A stretch of DNA of 64,000 nt from QHXW01 sp963847515 (GCA_963847515.1 CAWKAA010000001.1:1178001-1242000), one strand, 5' to 3'; positions 31,553-41,102 are shown, counted from the first letter of the stretch. The notes: generated from the letters alone by a model not told the origin. Program-made: numbers and translations.

Positions 31553-32648
31553 ACGTAAGGAGGAGCCGCTGGCAACCCGAGGTTTGGAAACTCCCCAGCC
31601 TGGCTGGCTGGACGAACGCCTGGGCCTGAGTTCCATCCGGAAGTTCATCGAGCACAAAGCTGTCCCGCTGCATTCCGCCACCATGTGGTACTACTTCGGC
31701 GGGATCACGCTGTTCCTGTTTGTAATTCAGGTGTTGACCGGGATCCTGCTGCTTCTGTATTACCGCCCTACGACCAGCGAAGCGTTCGAAAGCGTGCAGT
31801 TCATCATGACGCGGGTGAAGTTCGGTTGGCTGATCCGTTCCGTGCATAGCTGGTCGGCGAACCTGATGATCCTCTCGGCATTCATCCATATGTTCAGCGT
31901 GGTATTCCTGCACGCCTATCGACGCCCACGAGAAATGACGTGGTTTTCGGGTATCGCACTACTAGCTCTGGCGATGGCCTTCGGGTTCAGCGGGTACCTA
32001 TTGCCCTGGAACACGATCTCCTACTTTGCCACCAAAGTAGGAACGGACATGGCAGCCAGAGTGCCGGTGTTTGGCCCGCACCTGGCACGCTTCTTGCGTG
32101 GCGGTGAAGATGTCGGCGGTGCCACCCTTACGCGTTTCTTCGGTTTTCACGTGGCCGTACTGCCGGGTTTAACCACGCTGTTGCTGCTCCTTCACCTAGG
32201 ACTGGTGCAACGCTTCGGCATCAGTTCGCCGCCCAAACTGGAAGGAAAGCCTATCGCGCAAATGCCTTTCTTTCCCAATTTCTTTTTGCGGGAGCTGATG
32301 GCCTGGTACGCCGCCCTGGCAATATTTTTGGGCACACTAGGGGCATTGTTTCCCTGGGAACTGGGAGAAAAGGCAGACCCATTTGCATCGGCGCCGGCGG
32401 GAATCCGTCCTGAATGGTACTTCCTGGCGCCGTTCTACACGCTCAAATTGCTTCCGAGCCACATCTGGGTGCTGGAAGGAGAGTTGGTGGGTTTCGTCGG
32501 GTTCGCGCTGCTGGCGGTGTTTTGGGCAACTCTGCCCCTTTGGACGGCGAACCGGAAGGGAATGTTACGGGCGAGGTGGGCGACCGGAGCGGGTATTCTG
32601 CTTCTGGCTTACTATTCGACGTTCTCGATACTGGGGTACTGGCGGTGA
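31542..32648 (+). CDS. Cytochrome b (b6 and subunit IV fused)
   Basis: 368 residues, start GTG 31542. Eight or so membrane helices; haem-b histidines in SVHSWSANLMILSAFIHMF and FGFHVAVLPG..LLHLGLV, quinol-site PEWYFL variant as GIRPEWYFLAPFY. One chain holds both b6 and subunit-IV parts. Forms a bc-type complex with the preceding Rieske protein; the c-type partner is presumably the nine-haem protein that follows (stop and start share TGATG). Confidence 0.93.
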   Translation: MASERKEEPLATRGLETPQPGWLDERLGLSSIRKFIEHKAVPLHSATMWYYFGGITLFLFVIQVLTGILLLLYYRPTTSEAFESVQFIMTRVKFGWLIRSVHSWSANLMILSAFIHMFSVVFLHAYRRPREMTWFSGIALLALAMAFGFSGYLLPWNTISYFATKVGTDMAARVPVFGPHLARFLRGGEDVGGATLTRFFGFHVAVLPGLTTLLLLLHLGLVQRFGISSPPKLEGKPIAQMPFFPNFFLRELMAWYAALAIFLGTLGALFPWELGEKADPFASAPAGIRPEWYFLAPFYTLKLLPSHIWVLEGELVGFVGFALLAVFWATLPLWTANRKGMLRARWATGAGILLLAYYSTFSILGYWR

Positions 32649-33751
32649 TGCGCCTACCGCTACTGCTGGTGACATTTTCGCTGGCCGCCATGGCTGTCAA
32701 GGACACTTGTGTTGAATGTCATAACGGTCTGGGCGGAGATCTACAGGCACCGGTTCAGGCCTTTGCCGTTGACGTTCACAAGCGCGCCGGGTTTAGCTGC
32801 GCCGACTGCCACGGCGGCGACCGCAATTCGGAAGACTACGAAGTTTCCATGAGCAAGGCCCGTGGATATCAGGGCAAGATAACCCGAGCCGAAGTGCCGA
32901 AGCTGTGCGGACGCTGCCACAGCGACGCCAACCTCATTCACAAGTTCAAGCCTCAGCAGCGGGTGGATCAGTTAGCGCAGTATGTAACGAGCGTCCACGG
33001 CAAGCGCCTGGCGGCTGGGGATACGGCCGTGGCGAATTGCGTTGACTGCCACAGCGTACACGACATCCGTGACGTGAAGGATCCCCAGGCGCCGGTCTAC
33101 CCGGAGCGCGTCGTGCAGGCTTGCGCCAGATGTCACGCCGATCGGGCCCATATGGCCAAGTACAAGCTGCCCACCAATCAGTTCGAGGAATATCGGAGCA
33201 GCGTGCATTGGGATGCTCTGTCAAAACGGAACGACCTCTCCGCACCCACTTGCGCCTCCTGTCATGGAAATCACGGCGCGACGCCTCCACAAGTTAGTTC
33301 CGTAGCCGCAGTGTGCGGCACGTGCCACGCTTTGCAGCAGGATTTGTACAACAGCAGCCCGCACAAACCAGCCTTCGACGCGATGGGGGCCGCGGGCTGC
33401 GTGGCATGTCATAGCAATCACGCCGTGCACCGACCTTCGGAAGCCTTGCTGGCCGGCGACAAGGCGCTCTGCTCGCATTGTCACGACGCTGATTCAGTTG
33501 GCGGTAAAACTGCAGCTGCAATGCATAGACAGATCCAATCTCTTGCTGATTCGCTGGCGCGCTCCAACGAGATCGTGACGCGTGCGCGCCGGGCGGGCAT
33601 GGAAGTGTCCGAAGCCACCATGAAACTGGCAGATGGCCAGGAGCGGCTGGTGAAGGCCCGCGTTGCAGTGCATAATTTCCGGGAGGATGCTGTCGCTCTG
33701 CCCGTGAAGGAAGGTCTGACAATTTCGGCCGACGCGCATCGCGGGGGCTAG
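32648..33751 (+). CDS. Nine-haem cytochrome c, TAG before a C-terminal membrane anchor
   Basis: 367 residues: short signal region, nine motifs (CVECH, CADCH, CGRCH, CVDCH, CARCH, CASCH, CGTCH, CVACH, CSHCH) and a helical C-terminal part. The frame ends at TAG 33749, but continues open for 47 codons to TGA 33893, encoding RDFRRVGLGVSLACILLTLT then GLWLAIRR, a good membrane anchor. So the TAG is probably a nonsense mutation or a base error in a normally anchored protein. Likely electron acceptor of the Rieske/cytochrome b pair. Confidence 0.85.
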   Translation: MRLPLLLVTFSLAAMAVKDTCVECHNGLGGDLQAPVQAFAVDVHKRAGFSCADCHGGDRNSEDYEVSMSKARGYQGKITRAEVPKLCGRCHSDANLIHKFKPQQRVDQLAQYVTSVHGKRLAAGDTAVANCVDCHSVHDIRDVKDPQAPVYPERVVQACARCHADRAHMAKYKLPTNQFEEYRSSVHWDALSKRNDLSAPTCASCHGNHGATPPQVSSVAAVCGTCHALQQDLYNSSPHKPAFDAMGAAGCVACHSNHAVHRPSEALLAGDKALCSHCHDADSVGGKTAAAMHRQIQSLADSLARSNEIVTRARRAGMEVSEATMKLADGQERLVKARVAVHNFREDAVALPVKEGLTISADAHRGG

Positions 33752-33898
33752 GAGGCGCTGGCCGAACGTGACTTCCGTCGAGTGGGTCTGGGCGTTTCGT
33801 TAGCCTGCATTCTGCTGACCCTGACCGGGCTATGGCTGGCTATTCGCCGGCTCGAATCAGGGTCCTCGCGCGGCTCGCAAATTGCGGGGGGGTGACCC

Positions 33899-34108
33899 GT
33901 GATAAGACTCGCCGTATTTATTCTGCTGACGGGTTGCGCCGGTTGGAGTGCCGGCTTGAAGCCGGTTAGCAGCGCCGAAGTGTGCGGCCGCTGCCATCGC
34001 GCCATACTCGAAGCAACCGCGAACATTTTGTTTTTTGTGAAGGCGGCGAAGACTCTGAGATACGCGCCTGGCTCCAGACGAAAGCCGCAGGGAGGAGTGT
34101 TCCTATAA
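33899..34108 (+). pseudogene. Truncated start of a c-type cytochrome
   Basis: GTG 33899 opens MIRLAVFILLTGCAGWSAGL (signal peptide) and SSAEVCGRCHRAILEA (one haem site), after which the sequence turns into unrelated residues and stops. The normal continuation of such proteins carries several more haems. Marks the broken 3' end of the conduit operon. Confidence 0.65.
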
Positions 34109-34249
34109 CGTAAAGGCGGGGGTGCAGACGAACGTCAAAGCAACGTTTCGTACGTTTATTCGCCCTTAGCCCGTACTCAGTGGCAGCAGCGTGTTATTAT
34201 TCCTGTCGCTTAGTAAGATTGTTTATTGAGATTTGCGGAGAATAGAAAA

Positions 34250-34570
34250 ATGAAAAAGCGCATATCGGTTTTCACCTGTGTTCTTGTGTTGAGTCTGCCG
34301 CTGGCCGCCGCCGATGCCGCAGCCGGAAAGGCAGCTTACGCCAAGGCCTGCAAGTCCTGCCATGGCCCGGACGGAGCGGGGAATCCCGCGGTGGCCAAGA
34401 TGATGAAGGTCGAGATGAAACCCCTTGGCTCGAAAGATGTTCAGGCGAAGTCCGACGACGAACTGAAGGCGGTCATCACAAAAGGGGCTGGCAAGATGAA
34501 GCCTATCACTAGCCTTTCCGATGACCAAGCTTCGGCCGTCGTCGCCTTTATACGCACGCTGAAGCAGTAG
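34250..34570 (+). CDS. Small soluble cytochrome c
   Basis: 106 residues; signal peptide MKKRISVFTCVLVLSLPLAA; haem CKSCHG at about 37; methionine ligand in GKMKPITSLSDDQASAVV. Class I cytochrome c of the periplasm, possibly linking the nearby complexes. Stands alone with its own upstream region; no sigma54-like element was seen before it. Confidence 0.9.
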   Translation: MKKRISVFTCVLVLSLPLAAADAAAGKAAYAKACKSCHGPDGAGNPAVAKMMKVEMKPLGSKDVQAKSDDELKAVITKGAGKMKPITSLSDDQASAVVAFIRTLKQ

Positions 34571-34659
34571 GCACACAAATCTCGGACAATCGTTCTATCG
34601 AGACAACGCGCGCTCATCGGCCGCCACGCTGCATCTGGATTCTTCCCGGTTTCCGGGTC

Positions 34660-34800
34660 GGCGGGTCATTCTGCCGGAAGCCGGCCGACGCAATACTACC
34701 AGACGCTGATCCGCTTCACACTACGCCGGCGGCACAACAGCGCATTGCCTGCTACGGCCAGTGGCGCTGGCGAAGGTCGGTCACGCCTATCGCGGATGGC
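34660..34800 (+). pseudogene. C-terminal remnant of an MtrB/PioB-like barrel
   Basis: AGSRPTQYYQTLIRF and, in another frame, RIACYGQWRWRR correspond to SGSRPTQYYQPIVRF and RISAYGEWRYYG near the end of the intact barrel 27963-29939, in the same order and spacing. Shows that a second barrel gene once existed here. Confidence 0.65.
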
Positions 34801-34923
34801 AATCCTGAAGTTCTCCCACTCCCTCCGCGTCGCTGTCAACCGGTTATATAGTTCGACCGCGTTCGCAGACTCTTCCTTCGTGCTATTTAGAAACCGCGAT
34901 ACCAGTTGATAAATCAGTGGCGT

Positions 34924-35334
34924 CTAGTATTGCGATAAGAGATAGGCAATTCCCACCATCATGACCCGCTCCCAGCTCTCCCGGACCTCGGGACTGTACT
35001 TGGGGTCGCATTTCTTGACAGCGGCCAGGAGGCTATCGAGCCAAAGGTCATAGAACTCGGCCCCGATATTGAGTACCCTGCTGCTGTGCCGTTCCGCAAG
35101 ACCGTGCAAATGCTCGGGCGCTCTTTTCTCATCTCTCGCAGCCAGGAGCAGGACATCCAGCGAAGCCCGGAGCGCGCTCTTCTGGCGGTCAAAATCGGTG
35201 TGCGCGAATTTCTCCCTGACCTTGGGCGACGAGGCCAAAAAGATCACATAAAAGCGATCCATGAATCCTGGGCTCGCATTGCACCGCCCGAGGCTTTCAT
35301 CGAAAGTCTTCAGGGTCCTCTCATCCAGCGGCAT
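34924..35334 (-). CDS. Single-domain globin
   Basis: 136 residues from ATG 35334 (GGAG upstream). Globin fold: DRFYVIFLASSPKVREKFAH at the B-C-D corner with conserved Phe, and a likely proximal haem histidine in HLHGLAERHSSR (about 90), followed by the G and H helices. No reductase domain. Bacterial globins of this size bind oxygen or nitric oxide; a protective or sensing role at low oxygen is inferred. Confidence 0.75.
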   Translation of the reverse strand: MPLDERTLKTFDESLGRCNASPGFMDRFYVIFLASSPKVREKFAHTDFDRQKSALRASLDVLLLAARDEKRAPEHLHGLAERHSSRVLNIGAEFYDLWLDSLLAAVKKCDPKYSPEVRESWERVMMVGIAYLLSQY

Positions 35335-35570
35335 CGTACTCCATTGTAGGCTCCGCCGAGAGATTGCTGGAGCATGCCGGCTCCAATGAAAGTTCGATCC
35401 ACTGACGCGACGCAGTTCTCGCGCTGCTTTCAAAGAAATCGTTCAAAGCCGCGTACTACCGATTCCGGTAGGCGTTCCACCTCGTCGGGATCAGCAGTTC
35501 CTTCGATGGTCACCCCAAACTCGGCTGGATTTTCCCTGGAGCCGCTGTTCACATCGCGGGAAGACGCGCA

Positions 35571-36083
35571 TTGGGTGATTTGCCCCTATCCACAAGTTGC
35601 GCTTCGCTGAACACCAACGTAGTCCGAGAGATCCAAGTTGGCACATGCCGTGCCCTCAGTGCGGCGGCGGACGTGCGAACGTGCCGCCCGAGGAGACGAA
35701 GGTATGACTGTGATTTGGTTGTTGATGGCGATGGCGTGCGCGCTGGTACCCACGAGCTGCGGTTGAGGGGCTTGGGTGACGAGACCTTGGAGGATGTGCA
35801 ACTGATGGATTCGGGAGGGAATCTTCTGTTCGAAACGTTTGATTCTTCGTTTGACGATTCGTTAAAGCTTGGACCGAGCACATATGAGGTGCGTGGCCTT
35901 TACGTCTTCCGAGCAAATGGCTTCCCTCAGGGTTTCACCACGCAAGAGAAGATTGAGGCAAATTTCGATCTAAACGCCGATTTCACCGCCGTGCCGGAGC
36001 CCTCGGGGGCATCCACGATCCTTCCAGCAATGCTTGCCGCCGCAGCTCTTCTTTCCGCACGCGGCCGCAGGTTGCCGCATTAG
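35571..36083 (+). CDS. PEP-CTERM sorted protein, N-terminus uncertain
   Basis: The C-terminus VPEPSGASTILPAMLAAAAL then LSARGRRLPH is a PEP-CTERM sorting signal: VPEP, hydrophobic helix, basic end. Before it is an acidic region (FDSSFDDSLKLGPSTYEVRG). No signal peptide is visible at the start of this frame, so the gene is probably truncated or frameshifted at its 5' end near 35700. Secreted envelope protein of unknown role. Confidence 0.5.
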   Translation: MGDLPLSTSCASLNTNVVREIQVGTCRALSAAADVRTCRPRRRRYDCDLVVDGDGVRAGTHELRLRGLGDETLEDVQLMDSGGNLLFETFDSSFDDSLKLGPSTYEVRGLYVFRANGFPQGFTTQEKIEANFDLNADFTAVPEPSGASTILPAMLAAAALLSARGRRLPH

Positions 36084-36420
36084 CGAGTTTGCGGCTCGCC
36101 GATGTGCGAGCCGTGCGGGCGCTCGTACACCGTCGTAAGTTCGGCAGGGTGCCGCGCAAATTTCAGGTCCTCAACTTCTATCGAGAAGATGTCGGCGCTC
36201 AATTCTCGACCAGAGATGATACGGAATCGCGTCTCAGGCTCCGCCGGATGCGCGTCCACGGCGGAGAGCGGCCTGCCACGCAGGGTGCGATCGATGGCGT
36301 CAGCGGCGGCGCGACCATCGCGCATCGCCTAAATCATGGTTTCCCCGCCTCCCTCCACATCGTCACCAGCGAACACGTCGGTCATGTTGGTTTCCCCGCC
36401 TGCATCGTAGAAGCGTAGTT
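36080..36420 (-). pseudogene. C-terminal remnant of a GltD-like FAD oxidoreductase
   Basis: TDVFAGDDVEGGGETMI, a TAG in place of the usual Gln, then AMRDGRAAADAID, match the FAD-binding end of glutamate-synthase small-chain-like oxidoreductases (VFAGGD..G...ViqAm.dGr.AA.aI). The N-terminal 300 or so residues are missing. Confidence 0.6.
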
Positions 36421-36474
36421 TAATGCACGTCAGCTTCCGGAACTGGGGAGTACGGCCACAGGGTTTGACGCATA

Positions 36475-36490
36475 TGGTGCCAGAATTGCC
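36475..36490 (+). promoter_or_regulatory. Possible sigma54-like element before the decarboxylase
   Basis: TGGTGCCAGAATTGCC, GG-N10-GC with TTGC at -12, but so near the ATG that the leader would be only a few bases. Confidence 0.35.
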
Positions 36491-36502
36491 GATACTGAGG
36501 GA

Positions 36503-38542
36503 ATGGCGATGAGCGGGTCGCGGCGAATGTCCGCCTGGTTCCTAGGGCCCAACGCGGAAAACGCAGAGTCGGAACAGAAGATTCTCTCCTACATCCTCGA
36601 TGACTATTTCCACTGGCGCCGTAACTACTTTCCGTCCGACGAAATCCTGATCACTCAGAGTATGCAGCGCGAGGCCCTCGACTGGAACGACCGCCTGGCG
36701 CAACAGGTGGCGGAGAGATGCTAGCCGGGCTGCGCCGCCACTTTCCGTTCTACAGCCCGCGCTACAACGCGCACATGCTCTCCGATCAGACCATCCCCAG
36801 CGTGCTCGGCTACTTTGCCGGCATGCTGTACAACCCGAACAACGTGACGCCGGAATCGGCGCCGGTAACGCTTGGGTTACGCACCACCGCCCGCGCCGGG
36901 CAGCGAATCGAAGGGCGAATTCGGCTTTGCCCACATCACCGGCGGCGGCACGGTGGCGAACCTCGAAGCGCTATGGGCGGCACGCAACGTGCGCTATTTC
37001 CGCTAGTAGTGCGCGACGTCTGCCTGCGCCATAAGATCCCGCTGACGCTCAAGCCATCAAACGCGCCGGAAACCGCAGTCGCCATCAGTGCGCTCTCCCC
37101 CCAGGCTTGTCTCGGCATCCGACCCAACCAGGCCATCTATCTTTATGCACGGTTCATCGACGCCGTCCACCGGCATTGGGACCTGGCGCGCTCGGAAGCT
37201 ATCCGCACCGCCCACGAGCTGCTTTCCGAGAGCGAGTTCAATATGGCCCACCGTGGCGTGCGCGCCGCGTTCGGTGTGAGACCGCCGGCGCTGCTGGTCT
37301 CCGGCGCGCGCCATTACAGCCTGATCAAGGCCGCCGACCTGCTCGGCATCGGCCGTGAGAACCTGATTGTCGTCGATCTCGACTCGATGTTCCGCCTCGA
37401 TCCGCGCGATTTCGAGCTCAAGCGGGCACGGGTCTTGAAAGACGGGATGCTGCCGCTCGCGGTCGTCGCCATCGCTGGCACGACGGAGGTGGGCGCCGTC
37501 GATCCGGTCGATCGCATCGAGGAGTTGCGCGAGCGGACGGAAAGTACCAGCGGCGAGAGCTTCTGGCTGCACGTCGACGCGGCCTGGGGCGGCTATTTGC
37601 GCTCAATCTTCACTTCCGGAGACGCCCCGCTCGATACGCACCTGCGCGATGTGAACGAGTTTGTCTCGCGCGCCCTCACCATCGCCCGTGGCCGATATGA
37701 AAAGCTCGTCCATCTGCGGTGGGGATCTCGCGACGTCTGCGCGGCGTTGCTCGCGTTCCCGCGCGCTGACTCGATCGCCGTCGATCCGCACAAGCTCGGC
37801 TACATTCCCTACCCTTTGCGGCGTCATCGCGTACAAGAACGACCTGGTGCGGCAGTTTCTTACCGAAGAAATCCCCTATCTTTCGACGGCGCACTTCGAG
37901 GACGTCGACTCGCGCCACCATCACCCGCCTTCTACCGTAGGGCCGTGCATTCTTGAAGGATCGAAGCCCGGCGCGGCGTCGGCAGCCTGCTGGCTCACGC
38001 ACCGCATGATCCCGCCCGACCGCGACGGCTACGGCGAGCTGATGCGCGCGTCGCTGCTCACCGCGCGCGAATTCTACGAGCGTCTGGTGCACTGGGACGC
38101 CGCGCGGGCCTGTGGCGAGACACTTCCCTATCGCTTGCTCCCCATCACCGCCAAGCCGCCCGACACGAACATCGTCTGCTTCCTGGTTACCGAGCGGGCT
38201 GGCGGGAGCGTGGCGCGAACCAACGCGATCAGCCGGCGAATCTTTGAGAGCTTCACGCTCGGCGAGCGCGACTATAGTTACTCGCAGCCGTTTTTTCTAT
38301 CGCGCACGATTTTCGAGCGCTCGAGCTACTCCTCATCTGCTATCGCGCCACTGCTCGAACACGCCGGGATCGATCCCGCCGAGTACCGCCAGCACGGCCT
38401 CTTCGTCCTGTGCGCCACCTGGATGAGCCCCTATCATCTCTTGGCCGCTGAAACGGGTCACCACCAGTCGCTGCTCGCCGAATTCATGGAGAAGCTTGGG
38501 GAAAAGGCGCAAGAGGCGATTTGCGCGCTTGCTTCCGTATGA
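36503..38542 (+). CDS. PLP-dependent group II decarboxylase, several frameshifts
   Basis: Relative of glutamate/tyrosine/aromatic amino-acid decarboxylases. Collinear pieces: LSYILDDYFHWRRNYFPSDE, MLSDQTIPSVLGYFAGMLYN, FAHITGGGTVANLEALWAAR, VVAIAGTTEVGAVDPVD, SFWLHVDAAWGGYL (Asp binding the PLP ring), SIAVDPHKLGYIPYP (Schiff-base lysine), and a long C-terminal part ending EAICALASV. Breaks near 36715, 36870-37010 and 37815. About 670 residues in all, long for the family. Substrate not readable; if glutamate, it would make GABA with proton consumption. All catalytic elements survive, so indel errors are as likely as decay. Confidence 0.75.
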
Positions 38543-38614
38543 AATTCCACACCGGCGCGTCTTGAGCGAAGGGCACGGTGCCCAGGGTCACCACCTCCGC
38601 ATCCCATAACCGGT

Positions 38615-39958
38615 CTACCGATCTTCAACTCGGCGTTTAGCCAGGGGCACGTACTCACACCGTTCGCGACCTGTATAGATCTGGCGCGGCCGCGCGATCT
38701 TCTGCTCGGGATCTTCGAGCATCTCCTGCCATTGCGCCAGCCAACCAGCCGTTCGGGGAATGGCGAACAGTACCGTGAACATATCCGGCGTGAAACCCAT
38801 GGCCTGATAGATGATCCCGGAATAGAAATCCACGTTGGGATAGAGTTTGCGTTTGATAAAGAACTCATCATTGAGGGCGATTTTCTCCAGTTCGAGCGCG
38901 ATATCGAGCTTCGGATTGGGGCCCGTGACCTCAAAGACTTCATCCGCGATGCGCTTGATAATCCGTGCGCGTGGATCGTAGTTCTTGTAGACCCGATGCC
39001 CGAATCCCATGAGCTTTACGTGGCCCGCCTTCACCTTTTCGACATAGGCCCCAATGTTGCGCTTGGATCCAATCTCGTCGAGCATGCGCAGTACCGCTTC
39101 GTTGGCTCCGCCGTGCAGCGGGCCATAGAGCGCCGCCGCTGCCGCTGCTGTAGTGACGAATGGATCGGCCTGCGAGCTGCCCACCGACCGCATCACGTTT
39201 GTGCTGCAGTTCTGCTCGTGATCGGCGTGCAAGATGAACAGCACGTCGAGCGCCCGCGCCAGCACGCGGTTTGGCGAGTACTTGGGCTCGGTCCGGCGCC
39301 ACAACATATTCAAGAAATTCTCGGTGTAGCCGAGATCGTTATCCGGGTAGACATAGGGCAAGCCCAGGCTGTGCCGGTAAGCGAACGCGGCGAGCGTCGG
39401 CATTTTGCCAATAAGCCGGAGGATTTGCAGGTTGCGCACAGCTGGATCGTGGATGTTCTTGGAATCTGTATAGAACGTGGACAGCGCCGCCACCGTGCTC
39501 ACCAGCATGCCCATAGGGTGGGCGTCGTAATGGAAGCCATCCATGAACTTCTTGGTGTTCTCATGAATCATAGTGTGGCGTGTCACCTGATCCACAAATT
39601 CAGCCAGTTGCGACTGAGTGGGCAGTTTCCCATAGATCAGCAGGTAAGCCGTTTCCAGGAAGCTGCAGTTTTCAGCCAAATCCTCGATGGCGTAGCCGCG
39701 ATAGCGCAGAATCCCGCGTTCGCCATCGAGGTAGGTCACTGAGCTTCGGCATGCCGCGGTATTCAAGAATGCCGGGTCGTAGCTCATCAACCCAAACTCG
39801 TCGGGTTGTACTTTGACCTGCCGCAAGTCGGCGGCCCGAATGTAACCGTCCTGGAGAGGAAGGTTCCAGGTCTTTCCGGTGCGGTTGTCGGTAATGGTGA
39901 GAGTGCTGGTCCGGGTATCGGAAGCGGTGATGGTGCTGGTTAGAGTGTCGGTCGGCAT
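38615..39958 (-). CDS. gltA: Citrate synthase
   Basis: 447 residues from ATG 39958 (AAGGAG upstream). Type II citrate synthase condensing acetyl-CoA and oxaloacetate. Active-site elements: HADHEQNCST, GPLHGGANE, and MGFGHRVYKNYDPRA; the catalytic aspartate region follows in the vicinity of VDFYSG. The N-terminal 25 residues are Thr/Ser-rich (TLTSTITASDTRTSTLTITD) and unusual. Intact and without operon partners. Confidence 0.95.
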   Translation of the reverse strand: MPTDTLTSTITASDTRTSTLTITDNRTGKTWNLPLQDGYIRAADLRQVKVQPDEFGLMSYDPAFLNTAACRSSVTYLDGERGILRYRGYAIEDLAENCSFLETAYLLIYGKLPTQSQLAEFVDQVTRHTMIHENTKKFMDGFHYDAHPMGMLVSTVAALSTFYTDSKNIHDPAVRNLQILRLIGKMPTLAAFAYRHSLGLPYVYPDNDLGYTENFLNMLWRRTEPKYSPNRVLARALDVLFILHADHEQNCSTNVMRSVGSSQADPFVTTAAAAAALYGPLHGGANEAVLRMLDEIGSKRNIGAYVEKVKAGHVKLMGFGHRVYKNYDPRARIIKRIADEVFEVTGPNPKLDIALELEKIALNDEFFIKRKLYPNVDFYSGIIYQAMGFTPDMFTVLFAIPRTAGWLAQWQEMLEDPEQKIARPRQIYTGRERCEYVPLAKRRVEDR

Positions 39959-40481
39959 GAACGCTGCTCCTTCAGGAATACTGATCCCCTTGCTAGCTGG
40001 CACGTCGTTCACCAGCTCGTCATGTCGTAGAAAACATTCAAGACATTTGGGGATTGCGACTAGAAGGCGCGCGATATCCTGCGGCTAAGTGCGCAGGAGA
40101 CATGGTGAGGTGAGGAATATGGCGCAAGGCGCTGGCCCAAGCCGCCACGGAGTTTAGCCATGCGGTCTCCGGTGCTCCCACGCCATGAGGTTGCGGTCCT
40201 GCAAGGTGCAAGACTTCGCTGGCATCTACTACCGAGCGGGATCACGGACAATACCATGAAGACCGAGCTTCGAATTGCCTGTCATTCTCCTCGAGAAGGA
40301 GGAATGGTACATGGGTGCAAGAGTGTTGGAGCGAGCCGCTCCGTAGCCCTGGCGTTCGGTGCCGGCGCGTTTCTGCGATCGATTTGCCGCCTCATCCTGG
40401 AAGGAATGACGAAGAAATTGAGGCGATCCATTCGAGCGTGCTGAGGACGGATGGGTGTTGCGCGATTATGCGCAATCTTCA

Positions 40482-40495
40482 GGGTGATTTCGGTC
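40482..40495. promoter_or_regulatory. Operator-like GGGTGATTTCGGTC
   Basis: Left half and centre match GGGTGA-N2-TCACCC, right half degenerate; about 116 bp upstream of the predicted start from the promoter at 40578. Confidence 0.4.
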
Positions 40496-40577
40496 AGGTG
40501 GTTGAGCACACCAAGACACGCGAGAGACGAGATCGTTTCTCGCGCAGCGATCGGAATCCTTTGGGCCTTGAAGAGGG

Positions 40578-40593
40578 CGGAGTCGGAATTGCA
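40578..40593 (+). promoter_or_regulatory. Orphan sigma54-like promoter
   Basis: CGGAGTCGGAATTGCA: GG-N10-GC and consensus TTGCA. It leads only to the 13-codon Hsp20 start at 40671. Confidence 0.5.
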
Positions 40594-40670
40594 ACTGACG
40601 CGACTGGAGACAATGACTGGTACTCCAGTTGCCTAGCCTTAAGTGAAAGAGAATCTGAGAGGAGCGACTA

Positions 40671-40712
40671 ATGTCTCAGATTCCGGTCAAAATAGTGACT
40701 TCCACGAACTAA
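40671..40712 (+). pseudogene. Start of a lost Hsp20-like gene
   Basis: With GGAG upstream, ATG 40671 encodes MSQIPVKIVTSTN then TAA; the intact Hsp20-like protein at 50593 begins MSRIPVKTVNSAR. A 5' relic including its promoter. Confidence 0.5.
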
Positions 40713-40841
40713 GCCCTCTGCTGGTCACTTGCCAGGCCACCGTTGGCGCTGATGAACACTGAGTGTTCCTGTATCGGAGGGACCCGCGCACCGGCGGGGC
40801 AGCATCTCAGGCGTGACGGGCCTAGTGAACGCGCAAAGTGA

Positions 40842-41102
40842 GAGCAACAAGCGGCGAATTACGAGAATCGGCGGCGGATCAATGGGAATCGCGGCAAGTA
40901 GTTATTGAGAAGACGTGGGGAACTGGTGGAGCGAAGCTTTGCGCACGCGTACGAGATCGGCGCTTGTCGGTGGCTGTACGTGCGTGGGCAAAGAGAATGT
41001 GCAGAAGAAGTTGCGGGTGTAAGCCGCGGCCTGCAATCTGGCATTGCTGTTGCGAGGAATGATCGGAGCCGCGAGCACTCCAGGACGCGGTCGGGGGTCT
41101 AA
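40842..41102 (+). pseudogene. C-terminal remnant of an IS5/IS1182-type transposase
   Basis: YENRRRINGNRGK, one TAG, then LLRRRGELVERSFAHAYEIG and the end of the frame match the last catalytic glutamate region of DDE transposases (NRRRxxGxRGKxLLRxRGExxERxFAHxYE). The N-terminal part is missing. Confidence 0.65.

Larger units (their letters stand above)
39959..40670. other. Long non-coding stretch upstream of gltA with an orphan promoter
   Basis: No convincing gene. Near 40180-40230 a few residues (LPRHEVAVLQ) recall transposase/integrase N-termini, too little to call. The right half holds an operator-like site and a sigma54-like promoter pointing at a truncated Hsp20 start. Confidence 0.4.

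Noticed and set aside
35440..35580. Minus-strand acidic C-terminus-like frame before the PEP-CTERM gene
   Set aside because: About 45 residues with no recognisable family, start or ribosome site.
39985..40000. Sigma54-like element before gltA (minus strand TGGTGAACGACGTGCC)
   Set aside because: GG-N10-GC spacing fits but both boxes are weak and no operator copy lies at the right distance; citrate synthase is a housekeeping gene.
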